Positions 1 to 29,059 of a stretch of 64,000 nucleotides of DNA are shown piece after piece (position 1 is the stretch's first letter; each line of letters begins with the position of its first letter). The position numbers were made by a program, and so were the translations under genes. The DNA lies in assembly GCF_022682495.2 (NCBI RefSeq), contig NC_071392.1:76158097-76222096 (forward strand), given 5' to 3'. Source of the DNA: Desmodus rotundus (Eukaryota; Chordata; Mammalia; Chiroptera; Phyllostomidae). The notes beneath the pieces were generated by a model. It saw only the letters and a list, made by a program, of their open reading frames with translations. It did not search any database and was not told where the DNA came from.

Positions 1-210
1 TATTAGAGCATATTCTTAGATCACATATGCCTGTTTTTTTTTGAAGGAAATATAAAACTTGCAGTTATCTGTTAAGATTTTCTTAAATGACTCTTTCTGT
101 GCTTATTATACTTAAGCTAAAAGAATAAACTTCACTTTACACTTCTAGGGTAATTATTCATACATTTATTCATGTAGTATATATACTGGCTTGCAATTAG
201 TAACACACTT

Positions 211-427
211 TTTTTAAATTCTCACCCAACAACACATTCATTGGTTTTAGAAAGAGAGGAAGAGAGAGAAAAGAGAGAGAAACATTAATTGGTTGCCTCC
301 GTACGTGCCCTGACCAGGGACTGAATCTGTGACCTAGGTATATGCCCCGCCCGACTAGGGATTGAACCTACAACCTTCTGGTGTATTGGCCAATGTTCCA
401 ACCAAAAGAGTCATATGGCCAGGGCAA
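211..427 (-). mobile_element. VES-type SINE (older, gggtgag-tailed)
   Basis: Read on the minus strand: tRNA-like head gccctggccatatgactctt, then the usual body, a CT-rich tract and a tail ending gttgggtgagaattt. Diverged. It lies in a TMEM209 intron near the left edge. Confidence 0.8.
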
Positions 428-18098
<17,671 letters not shown>

Positions 18099-19045
18099 CT
18101 ACTCAAAAACAAAAAGCACAAGAATTAATCAAAAGAAACTACTCCATTTATAACAGTAACTAAAAAATGCACACACCTTTCCTCATCTTTAAAATGTTTT
18201 TCCAAAATTTTTTACATTGTAATGTTAGTTATGCAAAGGGAACCCTAAATTATAACTTCATTGGCACCATATTGTAATCAACAAAGAAGTGGCTGGTCAC
18301 TTCAGAAACTGTTAATACTTCCAATAAATAAAAAAGTCTTATTTTGTTACTTAAGTATTGATAGTTATGTATGTCTGCAATTACTCTGTATTGTGGTTTT
18401 GGAATACGTCACAAGGGCTAATTTAAGAAACTCAAAATTACCAAGTTTTGGGAGAAACTATTCCCTTTAAGCCGTTAAGCCACCAAAGACTCTCCCACAG
18501 CCTTACGCAGAAACCATTAACTATGATCTTAAACTCTGAACTCAGACCGATACACGCCAGGGATCTCCGTTTTGTTTTTTTAAGTTTTAGAAGGGCGAGT
18601 ACTCTTGATGTGAAAGGGATGAGGGCGAACCGGGAGCAGTGTGCATTCAGTTTTGGTCTACACTGGGATTGACATTTCCTTTGTCTTGCTAGGCCTCATC
18701 TCCTGCAGACAAGTGTGAGATATGTTTCCGTTATATGGACTCGAATCCCATGGAGTACACAGCAGTACCCTTCCCGCCACGCAGCCGGAGTCAAAACTCT
18801 ATAGTCCGAGTTTCCCTCCCTGGCTCTAGCAGGACAAACTTCTGCAACCCCTACTGCTTCTTTCCTCGGTTCCTCTACGGGTGGCGGGACACCTGGCCAC
18901 ACCCCCTGTGGCTGAGCCCTCGCAGATCCGCAGGCGTGGAATTCCCAAGGCCCCCGTGGATTCCACATGCAGGAAGCAAAAAATTGACCCCGAAAACGCA
19001 CCGTGATCTTCGGCCGGAAACCGCTGGCTCGCGCCACTCACTACT

Positions 19046-19055
19046 GCACATGCGC
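19046..19055. promoter_or_regulatory. NRF1-like site
   Basis: GCACATGCGC differs from the NRF1 palindrome GCGCATGCGC at one base. It lies about 70 bp from the TCTCGCGAGA palindrome and about 45 bp from an ETS-like ACCGGAAG at 19099-19106. Motif evidence only. Confidence 0.4.
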
Positions 19056-19121
19056 GAAGCAAAGCGTTAAGGCTGAGGCCGGCTTGCTGGCCTACAATAC
19101 CGGAAGAAAGGGGCAGGCTAT

Positions 19122-19139
19122 CTCTTCTCGCGAGAAGAG
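19122..19139. promoter_or_regulatory. Perfect 18-bp palindrome containing TCTCGCGAGA (BANP-type motif)
   Basis: CTCTTCTCGCGAGAAGAG reads the same on both strands. The central TCTCGCGAGA (19126-19135) is the known CpG-island promoter motif bound by BANP and earlier linked to ZBTB33. Its place in the CpG-rich region upstream of TMEM209 suits a core-promoter role. Binding is inferred from the motif alone. Confidence 0.65.
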
Positions 19140-19299
19140 GAGGGTTGTGGGGGAAGGACGGAGCCTGGGAGCGTTACCAGGGAAACATCCTCGGATTGGA
19201 GGCTTGCACTCAGGTGTTGGGAGAAAGCTCAGCGGTAAAGATTCAGGCCCGGTTCTGAACCCTCAGAATAAAGTAGTAATTATAACAAGCTAAATTAAA

Positions 19300-20440
19300 T
19301 TTTATGTATTAACTTAATTTTAGCTTTTTTAGGGCGTTTATGGACTTACATGTTAAAACACTGTATTAAGCAGAATGGCTAATAGGTAGGCTAGAGTACA
19401 TGGTAATGTGTTAAAACACCATCAGCAATGACAAAGCATTTCTCACACCTCTGTGTTAAAAAAAAAAAAGAATCGTATTCTGACCCCATGTTAATAATTA
19501 AAATTCCATTTAACGATGGTGCAGCAGTAACAAGAAGAAACCCAAAACATTTTTGTTCAAGTTGCTAGTGGTTTTGAGGTTTAAAAAAATATCTTTAAAT
19601 TGCCTGCATTTTCCTTGAAAGAACTTCAATCCCGAGGAAAGGTTCGTCATAGAGTTCAGTTGGTTTTTATTTAACAGATACAAATGCCTACTGTGTGCCA
19701 CCGAACCACACGGAGGTGTAAAAGTTAAAGGTCGGGTTTCTGCCCGGAGGAGCTCGGTGGAGGAGGGCGGCAGGTGCATTAGGGGCTGGCAGGTGAGGTG
19801 CGGTGAGCTCCAGGAGGCACCGCGGGCCCAGCGCGGGCTTCCCGAGGAGCTTCCTGGAGGAGGCGAAGCAGGTCTCCGGCAGACAAGGATCAGAATGGAC
19901 GGGGCTTGGGGACTGGCCCTTGACGAGGCAGGGAGGCATGACATTATGCCATACTGACATTACGGCAAGTCACAATAAGCTAGTGGATTGTTACACCATG
20001 TAAGTCCCAACGACCAAAATTTTTCCTGAAATGCTCCTAAAGTCACATAGAAGAAAATGAAGCTTCCTTGTGGTATTATATATTAATGAAAAAAAAATGA
20101 AGGTATGCTGTGTTCTTAAAGATCTAACAGATTTTTTTTAGAGTGGGATTTTTATAATTTTTAGATTGCCTTAGCAGCAATGGTGTTTTGCTCTAGTTTT
20201 AGATTGAGAGATGAATTAACTTGAGAATTGTTCAAAGTGAAAGGGTTCTCTGTACAAATTGGGAATACCAGGTTTCTCCCTACCCCATGAACGCACCAAT
20301 TTCTTCTTTCCTAAGAAGAAATTGTATATATTTGATGTAATTCACAAAAGATAGATGGATAATTTCTCTCAATGTAATCTATAAATGACTGTGAATTTAT
20401 TCAAAGCTTAAAAAGGAACACTACTACTCCAATTAGATTT
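19300..20440. other. TMEM209-SSMEM1 intergenic sequence
   Basis: No gene or repeat recognised. A GC-rich patch at about 19735-19900 has frequent CpG and may be an outlying part of the TMEM209 CpG region, but no exon is evident. Confidence 0.45.
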
Positions 20441-20443
20441 ATG

Positions 20444-20820
20444 TATGGGTTTGCTAGGGTTGCCTTAACAAAATGCTACAGACTAGGTGGCTTAAGCAAC
20501 AGCATTTTTTTCACTTTGGAGGTTGAGTCAAGTCTGAGATCAAGATTCCAGCAGAATTGGTCTCTCCTAAGACTTGTCTCCTTTGTCTTGCACATTGGAT
20601 GCCCCTTCTCTTTGTGTCCCTCACTGGCCTTTTTAAAAAAAAATGTGTTTGCACATCCTCTTCTTATAAGGTCACCAGTCATATTGGATTAGGGCCCCAT
20701 CCTTATGACCTCATCTAACCTTAATGACCTCTTTAAAGGCCCTATCTCTAATTACACCCAAACTGAAGGTTAGGGCTTCAACATATGAATTTTGGGAAAC
20801 ACAGTTCAGTCTGTAACACA
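20444..20820 (-). mobile_element. MLT1-type LTR (ERVL-MaLR), solitary
   Basis: In reverse orientation it follows the MLT1 consensus: tgctagggttgccttaacaa, ggtggcttaagcaacagc, cttcttataaggtcaccagt, attggattagggcccca, and ttcaacatatgaattttggg at its end. No internal retroviral genes accompany it. Confidence 0.75.
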
Positions 20821-20918
20821 TCAGAATTGTATATGTTAATTTACAATAATATGAGATGGGAAAAAATGGGTACTGCATAGACCTAGATTTTAAAATATTG
20901 TACTTAAAGAAAATACAG

Positions 20919-21231
20919 TACGGTTGACTATTGAACAACATGGGGGTTAGGGGCACCAACCCCTGCACAGAAAATCCAAGTATAGCTTTTGACTCCCCCC
21001 AAACATAACTACCCTTGGTATTTGTGGAGGTTTGGTTCCAGAACCCCCACAGATACCCCAATCCGAGGATGCTCAAATCCCTTATGTAAAATGGCCTAGA
21101 TCCATGCATATCGTCTGCTTTCTGCATCCTTGGACTCCCAAATGCAGATCAACAACACTACAGGTATTTCCTGAAACAAATCCTAATATGTGGACCTGTG
21201 CAGGTAAAACCAATGTTGTTTAAGGGTGTAC
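20919..21231. mobile_element. Tigger-type DNA transposon fragments (composite)
   Basis: The left part (tgactattgaacaacatggg, ccaagtatagcttttgactc) and right end (gtggacctgtgcaggt, ccaatgttgtttaagggtgt) belong to one Tigger-like family. The middle (tatttgtggaggtttggttc, ggatgctcaaatcccttatg) looks like a second. Non-autonomous and diverged. Confidence 0.6.
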
Positions 21232-21502
21232 TACGATATATACAAATTTCAGGGGAAGAAAAGATTGAGGCACAACGTACTACATGAAGCTCTGGGAAAA
21301 AGGCTATAAACTTTCATAGAAGTAACTTAGCTAAATTTTCCAAAGATTTAGAAACCCAAAAAGTGTTTGTCAGTTCCCGTCATAGTTGCCGCAGTGCATG
21401 TCATAATAGGTTGCCAAGGAAGCTGTCATACACCCAGAGGGAAGTACTTCCCAGCCGCCGCCATCCCTCCAAGCATGTTTTATTCTTAAGCTAGAAGCCA
21501 TT

Positions 21503-21685
21503 ATGGGAAAGCTGCTTTCCTTGTTTTGGGAGGTGGATCCGCCCCCATTGCCTTTAAGTTTTACCATTCCAAACCAGGACTACGAGTGCCAGCAGGACGA
21601 CTCTTGTGGGACAATAGGGATCTTCCTTGTTTGGTATTTTGTCATTATATTGATCTTGATGTTCTTCTCTCGGACTTCTCTCTGG
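21503..21685 (+). CDS. SSMEM1: SSMEM1 coding exon 1
   Basis: Starts at ATG 21503 and encodes 61 residues including the membrane helix (GTIGIFLVWYFVIILILMFF). The donor is gtagga directly after the Trp codon, phase 0. The open frame continues into the intron, so the ORF end overstates the exon. Confidence 0.95.
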
Positions 21686-24600
21686 GTAGGATATCCTTTT
21701 TCATTTTAAATGATATGTTTATACTAGGGGATGTTTCATGAAAGAAATTCACTTTATTTTGATGAAACTACTTTTTAAAAATCATGCAATCTTATTTTAG
21801 AGAATCCAAGAAAAAGATGAAGAAAATTTAAACTACTATAATCCTATTTCTTAGAGATAATCACTGTTAACATTTTGGAGTGTGTTTTTCTAGTTTTTTT
21901 TTTTTTCTTTTTCTCTATTCCAATATACATCTTTCCACCTCTATCTTTGACCTGGTTGGCACTATGATATAGTACGTACTTTCATATCTTGCCTTTTAAA
22001 ACTTAATGTTATATTGTAACGGTTCTCCAAATTATATTTGCACAGCAGCACCCTTAGTGACGGCGTCTTTTTGTGCGTGATTGCACCAGAACAAATCTGC
22101 AATTTTGAAATATTGAGGTTGTTTGCACTTTGTCCATATGCTGTGTAATGGTGGGATAAACGTCTCTCCTGGTTAATGATCTCGAAATTCCTTTTGCAGC
22201 CACAAAAATCTAATCACAGATTTTTTTTTTAAGTTGTTGTATTTAAGGATATATGTCGTAGCATTTTGGCGATTTTAGAATGGGGCAATACACTCTCTGA
22301 ATAGAATAAGATGCGGAACTAAATTAAACTAAACAGAACTAAAGTCACCACTCTAGACCACACTAGCAGAAGAAAATACCATCCTCTTAGGAAGGAGAAA
22401 GCCCACTTTATCAGGACTGTAATATTCCAGCATATAACGAGTAACCAAGCTCTTGTAAGTTGCTGACATGGAATCATTGCTGGCCATTAATACCAGGTTG
22501 ATGATTAATCAAACCACCATCATCCAGCATTACTGCCAGATCGCTGGGCAGGCCGTGCTTAGCTAGACTGAGTGCTACATCAGCTCTGGGTGGAGAGGAA
22601 GAGGTTGTTATGTCTATGCCAGCTGTATTCCATTAAAATAATCAAAGACTCTTCCCCTCACCACCTCTTTCCCCTGAGAAGTTACATCAAAGGTCTCTAA
22701 ATGCTTCATATGGTAGATACTTTGCCAAAAGGGGATTTAGAAGGGATAGCTTATATGTGTCTTAGACTCCCTGGCTAAGTATATTGAATTTGCCTGGTCT
22801 GGCAAGAAAAGCTACTTTAGAAAATTAACAAAAAATTGCAGCTGATTCCTGGCAATTTCATCATGAAAACCACTTATGAGGCCTAAGCTCTTCTGCTCCT
22901 TGCTTGCGTCAGCTCCTTGGAGTCATAGAGACCCAAGCTTCAAGGACCTCAAGACTGCATGTGGTCCCGTCTCCTGTTTGTAAGCAAGTAAGATACCAGT
23001 ATCTTTCCTTTTTAAATTGATGAGGCCCAAAGAAATTAAGTGACTTGTCCAATGTCTCACACGTGGTTAGTGACGGAGCGGGCAGTAGACCCAAGTTCCT
23101 GCCACATCGTCTGTTTGCTTCAAAGCATAGTTGAAATGTTGAATTAAATCTATTTAGTGCTGATTAAATCCTTAATTATCTTAGAGGTTTCCTCTTTCAC
23201 TTTGTTCCCTTATGGCGGCTAAAATCTGCTGCACTGCCTGTTCTGAAGGGTCCCAGGTTTGAAATCTGAGAACCAGATGAGGACCAGTGAAAGGAAGGTG
23301 GAATTTTCCCTTCGCTTAGAATTCTTTTTTTTTTTTTTTTTTTTGCTAAACTATGATCCTTTATTTACAAACCTTGAAATAATGTAAAAACATGATGGAA
23401 GTATGGTGGTAATTATCCTCAAACATGGAGCACACTGATTTCCTCTGGATTTGCCACCTTCTAAGATACATTTACCTTTTGCTTTCAGAGACTACGTGTA
23501 CTATCTTTAGTTTATATATTTGGTTCGTGTTTGTTCAGACCGTCAGTGCTGGAATTTTCCCAAATACCAGTCCACGCGCCTCACTTTGCATATGTGGAAA
23601 CTGAGCTTAGGAGGTGTTTAAATGGAGGAGCTGGTTGGTGGCAGAAAGGCAGAGCCCAGCCCGGGTCTCTCCATGGTTCACCCCTCCCTCAGGGCAGGCG
23701 CTGTTCTTTTCACTCACTGCGTCCCAGAGACAGTTAACAAAATGCTTTTGGTGACTACAGTTTGTAGATTCCTCCTAACTTGATGCAAAATTGTTTTTTA
23801 TTTTAGAGATTTTATTTATTTATTTTTAGAGAGGGGAAGGGAGGGAGAAAGGGAGAGAGAGAAACATTAATGTGCGAGAGAAACATTAATCAGTTGCCTC
23901 TTGCATGCCCCCAGCTGGGGACCTGGCCTGCAACCCAGGCATGTGCCCTGACCAGGAATTGAACCGGCGACCTTTAGGTTTGTGGGACGATGCCCAACCC
24001 ACTGAGCCACACCAATCAGGGCAAAAATCTTTCTTTTGATTATATTTTGATTTGACCATCAAGTCAAAAATGGATGCTTTCTATGAAAATGATATAAACC
24101 AAATAAGTGTTTTAAAAACTTCTGCCTCCCCCGTTACAGAAGTATGCACAAAATGTGGAGCCCAGGTGGTGTGCTCAGTTTGTTGGGCATCGTCCCACAA
24201 ACCAAAAGTCACAGGTTTGATTCCCGGTCACGGAAAGTGCTTGGGCAACCGGCTGATGTTTCTCTCTTGCGTATATGTTTCTCTTCCTCTCTTTCTACCT
24301 ACCTTCCCTTCTTTAAAATCAAAAATAAAATTAAAAAAATAACCTCCAAAAATATACTTTTTAAAAAGAAAATGTCAAATTTATAAGAAAGCAGAAAAAA
24401 TGAAAAAAACCTACTCCAGATTCTATAGAAATAACCAACTGTTATTCACTTTTAGGTTTATAAATGTCTAATCTTTTCATAATCATCTCTATACATATTA
24501 AACTTAAAATAAGGTCCCCAAATACCACTTGTATAAAACTTATCTTAAAAGAGGATTCCTTCCTAAGGTTTTCAGAGATGGCTGCAATAACGCAAAAGGC

Positions 24601-27600
24601 AAAGAGCTGTCTCATTAGAGATACTTGCCTACCACTGTAGTGACCAGATACTAAGAAAGGAATGGCCCAGGGACCTTAGACTGTAGTTGTGAACACCCAA
24701 CTCTGGCACCCAAAGACAGTTTGATTTTCTACATAAATCCATTTTCCCCTCCTTTTAGACAATTTGAAAAATCAGAAGGAAAGAAATACTTTCACCACTC
24801 AAAGCCAACCATTCTGTAATCTCTTAAAATCTTTCTTTCCATATTTTTAGCTAACTTGTGATCATACTGCATATGCAAATTTGCATCTCAATTTTTAATT
24901 TAACATTATAACATTTATTTGCTCATGTTATGATTTACTTTTACTGTAATAATTTTTACAACTATATCTTATATGAGGGGCATCAAACTCATTTTCACCG
25001 GGGGCCCCATCAGCCTCGCGGTTGCCTTCAAAGGGCCTAAATAATTTTAGGACTGTGTAAATGTAACTACTCCTTAACTGTTAAGGAGTTGAAATTATAT
25101 TCAGCCCATGAAGCGGATATGGCCCCCGGTGAAAATGAGTCTGACACCCCTGTCTTACATAATTATATAAGTATACCATAATTTATGTAACCATTACCTG
25201 TTTTTGAATTTTGTATTTTATATTATCTGAATTACACTGTGATGAATATTTCAGTACACAAAGCTTTCTCTCTTTTGGGGCTTATTTCCTGGCGATACTT
25301 TCCCAGAAGAATCATTCTGTGTCAAAAGTGTTATAAGTATTTCTAGTTTTTGATACATTCTCGAGGAGGTGCTTTATATTTGTATTATTTGACAAAAACA
25401 TTTTCAGCATCAAAAAGTGGCACACTGATCTGAAAAATGGGACAACTATACTTATGCAGTATTGGGCAGAATATTTGAAATTGGAACTATTTAGAGAAAT
25501 CCATTTATTTTGGTTGCCATATTAACAGATAATATGTTATGGTTGCATTTTGAAGGAAAGTTTCTAAAGGATTTAGGAGACATTAAGTTTATGAATTCAG
25601 GTAAAGATCTGAAAGAATTATTGATAATGTGACCTGATAAAATGTCCTTTAGAAGGTAATTTTAAAGCTAATCATAGTACTATCAAATCTCTTTTTAAAT
25701 GATATTTCTCTATGTGCGTGCAGGAAAACTTTATAACCTATAGCTCCTTATCAGTTTCCCTTTCTCTCAAGTCTTTGTTTCATTTTGCTTGGTTCAAAAC
25801 ATTTCGGCAGATTCTGCCACCAAAGCATGGTCTTCCTAATAGTGGGCGGCAGAAGTGAAAGTGAGAAACGACCAACTAAGATGACTACTGTGTGTTTTAC
25901 ATGCCACTGAGTGGCTCTGACTCCTGGTGACACTATGAATGAGTGGTGGCCACCAAGTTCTGTTCTCAACAGCCCTGCTCAGCAACGGTGGGCTCACGCC
26001 TGCGGCTTCTTTGATGGAGTCAGTCCATCTTGTATTTGGTCCTCCTCTTTTCCTGCTGCCTTCTAGTTTTCCTGCCTTCTCATGGTTTATCCAAAGTAGG
26101 AAAGCGTCGGTTTTGCTATTTTTGCCTCCAGCGCTGTTTCAGGATTCATTTGCTCTAGGACCCACTTGTTCCTCTTGCTGGCACTCCAGGGTACCCATGG
26201 AGCTCTCCTCCAGCACCACATTCCAAAGGAATCCATTTTTTCCCTATCAGCCTTCTTCACTGTCCGACTGTTGCCCTAGTCCGCATTCTTTGGGAATACG
26301 AGGCGGTGGATGATGTAAGGTCACTAATCTATATTTCTGAAACAGATGTCCGAGAAGAGGAAGGATGAAGACAGCGGGACAAGTACTTCATTAAGCAAAG
26401 GTGAGAGCCAGTGCATGTTTGGCATTGGACTGTGATGAGGGAACTATGTGCTGAGTGTGGAAAGCAAAGAACAGAGGTGAACAGCCGAGAGTGTTACAGG
26501 GCCTCCCAGACCTGTGGCGGCCCACTGGACGAGCTCCTTGCCTTAGTGCAGCACAGCTGAGCTGCTTTAGCAGGGGCGATACATGCCTGGTAGGTAAAGC
26601 TCAAGTTCTCTTTTCATACCTCAGCGTTTTCCCTCCGCACAGCTTCCCTTTTACATACGTTTATGGTTAGAGTTACTGGAGAGATAGAAATGTAAATGAC
26701 ATCTTTTTCAGTAACCTATAAGCAGTGGCATGCTAGAAAATGTTTAACACCTGGCTCTCCAAAAATGTGTATAAGTGTGTTTAAAAATTTAAAAATTTAA
26801 ATTAAATTTTTTTTACTGATATAAAGAGTGTATATCACACAATTTACAAATAATAAAACATATAATACTCTTTATGGTAAATTCCATAGAGACCGCTGAT
26901 TCTCACAAAATACTTTCCTTGACTTTTACCTTTGTATCCCTACCCTACCTATGTCTGCAATTGATGAACAAGTGTAGTTCCATTATGAATGTTACTTTCC
27001 AGTAAATTAAAGAGAATATGAAAGAAACAGGAAGGTGTGAGTGATTTCTTTGCAAATTGGATAATAGTTTTACAACACCCTGCAAAAATATTTCTGCATT
27101 TTGGGGTGCTGTTCACAGTGTGGTGGCTATAGGCATGATGCTTTTAAATGTTACCTATGGTAGGACCAAGTCGCCATCGCTTTACACCTAGACAATCAAC
27201 AAGACCATAAACCAACACCTGCCCTTTAGTGCTTGTTGATTTTTATCCTCCCAAACTGGTTTCAGATTACCAGCATGATGTCATTGAACACGGAGCCGGG
27301 AAGAGATGCATGGTTGCGTATCATTACATGGTATTTCCAATGTCCAGATACAGCAGACAAATAGCTTCAAGAGCACATGCATCATCATAAAATGTAATAA
27401 AATAATTAGGGAGTGATGTTTTGAGTATTATGTTTATTTATAATACATTGATTTAATGATAGATTTGGAGAGTTTAATTTCTACTCATGGCTGTGCTAAA
27501 AAACTATCTCACAGAATTCCTGAAAGCTTAACTATCAGGTTCTTATGAGCTGGCTGATGCCGGCCAACTCCAACACCCCGCTGTATAAAGAAAAGATTCT

Positions 27601-28448
27601 TACTAGTTTCCTGCCCCCCAAATCACATTCATATACACACTTGAATCATTAAGTCTTCAAGGCAAAGGAGAAGAGGGTCCTTCTCTGGGAAACTTTGGAG
27701 ACTTTTCCCTTGATCTTATATCAGCATTCATGAAATTCAAAAGTAATATGTCAAGCATCTCTTTGGTAATGGGGAGATTTGGTATGGTACTGGAAAATGC
27801 AGTCTGCTGCCCACAATTGCAGAAAAGTGGAGAAAAGTAGTGGCTTGGCAAATGGCAACCAAGAGCGAGCCCACACATGCCTAGGTTTCTTAGATAATGT
27901 GAAATTACAATAAGCAACAATGTGCCTAACTTGTTGATTTGTTTCATTGATCGTTAGCAAGCAAAGATACCTCCTATAAGTGGCAAAATAAAGATGGTTG
28001 CTGGGACTCTTCACAAATGATGAAAAAACCAAAGCAGAGCCAAGTTACTCCTGAAACTGACTCCGAAGTGGCTCTGGTCAATGACTGTCTCGACGGAAGA
28101 AGATGCAGGCACCATTCTCAACTCAGCCCGGTGAATCAGACCCAACTTGACAGTGATACTACGGACTACGACAGTGAAGAGTCTGACTTGGGAGCGTCCT
28201 CATGGAAGGAGAGTGAAAGTGAACACCCACCACCAGCCGGCACAAAGAGAAAATTAGCTCAGAGGCAACAGAGCGTGGGAAGTTACCGAATGAGGGAAAG
28301 GCCCTGCCTCTACTGCAAAGCCAGGAGAACCCATGAATGGTTGGCCCGTCATTTCCTTCAAAACACTTCAATAACAGCCCCGATGAAGGCAGATGCTCGA
28401 GAGGAAAATTCTGTACCTGACATTAACACAAGATTCAGTAAATTTTGA
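21503..28448 (+). CDS. SSMEM1: SSMEM1, serine-rich single-pass membrane protein 1
   Basis: Three exons (21503-21685, 26346-26400, 27958-28448) join in frame to give a complete 242-aa protein; human SSMEM1 is about 244 aa and aligns along its whole length. The short N-terminal segment (MGKLLSLFWEVDPPPLPLSF) has two Cys (residues 29 and 35). One membrane helix follows at about residues 38-55. The long hydrophilic tail is rich in Ser, Glu and Lys, with an acidic-serine patch (YDSEESDLGASSWKESESEH) and a CxxC-like CLYCKARRTHEWL near the end. No enzymatic motif is visible. The gene is little studied; human expression is mainly testicular as far as I know, and its role is not established. All splice sites are GT-AG and there are no internal stops. 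Confidence 0.95.
21830..22200. mobile_element. Probable old L1M-type fragment in SSMEM1 intron 1
   Basis: Text such as gataatcactgttaacatttt and tgatatagtacgtactttc resembles L1ME-type 3' sequence. Limits uncertain. Confidence 0.35.
22210..23795. other. SSMEM1 intron 1, mostly unrecognised
   Basis: Contains a MIR-like piece at about 22980-23110 (gatgaggcccaaagaaatta, agtgacttgtccaatgtctc) and a poly-T run of 18 at 23327-23344. No exon or regulatory element recognised. Confidence 0.45.
23797..24021 (-). mobile_element. VES SINE
   Basis: Minus-strand copy; tail gattttatttatttattttt at the low side and head reading gccctgattggtgtggctca at the high side. Two gagaaacattaat segments repeat in the body, a small internal duplication. 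Confidence 0.9.
24158..24340 (+). mobile_element. VES-type SINE, diverged
   Basis: Head agcccaggtggtgtgctcag, ggtttgattcccggtcacgg, shortened middle, CT-rich tract, A-rich end. Confidence 0.8.
24830..25310. mobile_element. Old L1M-type 3' sequence carrying a hAT insertion
   Basis: AT-rich L1-like text lies on both sides of the hAT at 24975-25152 and is continuous if that element and one target copy are removed. Ancient and diverged. Confidence 0.35.
24975..25152. mobile_element. Non-autonomous hAT transposon, 178 bp
   Basis: Terminal inverted repeats of about 30 bp (aggggcatcaaactcatttt at left; right end reads aggggtgtcagactcatttt on the other strand) and an 8-bp target duplication tcttatat/tcttacat at 24967-24974 and 25153-25160. 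No coding capacity. Confidence 0.85.
25890..26310 (-). mobile_element. Ancient RTE-type LINE fragment (MamRTE1-like)
   Basis: Phrases such as agtcagtccatcttgtattt, ggtcctcctcttttcctgct and agccttcttcactgtcc match the RTE class as I know it from mammals. It ends about 35 bp before SSMEM1 exon 2. The 124-aa ORF here is incidental. Confidence 0.5.
26346..26400 (+). CDS. SSMEM1: SSMEM1 coding exon 2
   Basis: A 55-bp exon encoding MSEKRKDEDSGTSTSLSK plus one base, acceptor aacag, donor gtgaga. It is too short to be called as an ORF. It matches the human segment following the membrane helix. Its first codon happens to be ATG but is internal in the protein. Confidence 0.92.
26401..27957. other. SSMEM1 intron 2, mostly unrecognised
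   Basis: Includes a short inverted pair (ataaagagtgtatat and atataatactctttat, 26821-26880) and an old repeat at about 27200-27590 that resembles sequence at 35.7 kb. No exon recognised. Confidence 0.4.
27958..28448 (+). CDS. SSMEM1: SSMEM1 coding exon 3 (terminal)
   Basis: The acceptor is cgttag. The frame completes an Ala codon and reads SKDTSYKWQNKDGCWDSSQM, then the Ser/Glu-rich tail, ending NTRFSKF and TGA at 28446-28448. The first in-frame ATG within it (28017) is not the protein start. Confidence 0.95.
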
Positions 28449-28493
28449 ATTTTATCAAGTCCTTGCCTTATTTGAAGCCAAATGAAAAGGATA

Positions 28494-28499
28494 AATAAA
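28494..28499 (+). terminator. SSMEM1: SSMEM1 poly(A) signal AATAAA
   Basis: A canonical AATAAA lies 46 bases after the SSMEM1 stop codon. That gives a very short 3' UTR, consistent with a compact terminal exon. No alternative was weighed further downstream. Confidence 0.6.
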
Positions 28500-29059
28500 A
28501 CACGAAAAATCACCAAAGCTTTAGATGAAGAGACTTTTTACAATAAACTCTATTAACAACAAAACACAGAAAAATACTTGGAACCCAAGAGGTAAAATTT
28601 CAAATAATTCTTTGTCCAAAAACAGGCCAGTGGATTTGTTTATGGCACCATTGGAACATCAAAGATTTGTATCCACTATGATTTTTTATTCAAAAGAACA
28701 CAAGACAAGATATTTTCTCCCTTGGGTGTACGTGTTTTGTTTATATCTATAATATCAGTAAGAAAGCTCTTTAAAAATATGTTCAGAAACCATTCATGCT
28801 TATTCATGTGCTTTGATGATCTGACTGAATGAATTAGGTGAAGCTGGTTAGAATAGAATTGGCCCGTATTCTCCAGGTCCATATTTCCAGGCAACTGACT
28901 CTACTTAAGCGGTACTGCTGCTCATGTGCCAGCTAGAGGCTGGTGAGCAGGAGGAGCTCAAGAACCTGGGACAAGATCTCTGATTTCTAGAGTGGACCAA
29001 GGAGGGAAGGCAGACCCAGAGGGGCAGCTGAGACATGGGCTGTCCATGGTTATTGTCCA

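Larger units (their letters stand above)
18700..19260 (-). promoter_or_regulatory. TMEM209: CpG-rich promoter region of TMEM209, with exon 1 probably inside
   Basis: CpG-dense sequence lies about 0.6-1.1 kb upstream of the first recognised coding exon. It carries motifs typical of TATA-less housekeeping promoters: an 18-bp TCTCGCGAGA-type palindrome, an NRF1-like GCACATGCGC and an ETS-like ACCGGAAG. I infer that transcription of TMEM209 starts here on the minus strand. I could not fix exon 1 or its donor. Open reading frames in this stretch on both strands look like by-products of GC content. Confidence 0.6.

Noticed and set aside
18735..19070. 111-codon and neighbouring ORFs in the TMEM209 promoter region
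   Set aside because: CpG-rich promoter sequence, no similarity recognised, no splice continuity into TMEM209 exon 2.
25939..26313. 124-codon plus-strand ORF upstream of SSMEM1 exon 2
   Set aside because: Overlaps an ancient RTE-like LINE in antisense, and lacks any match to SSMEM1 or another protein.
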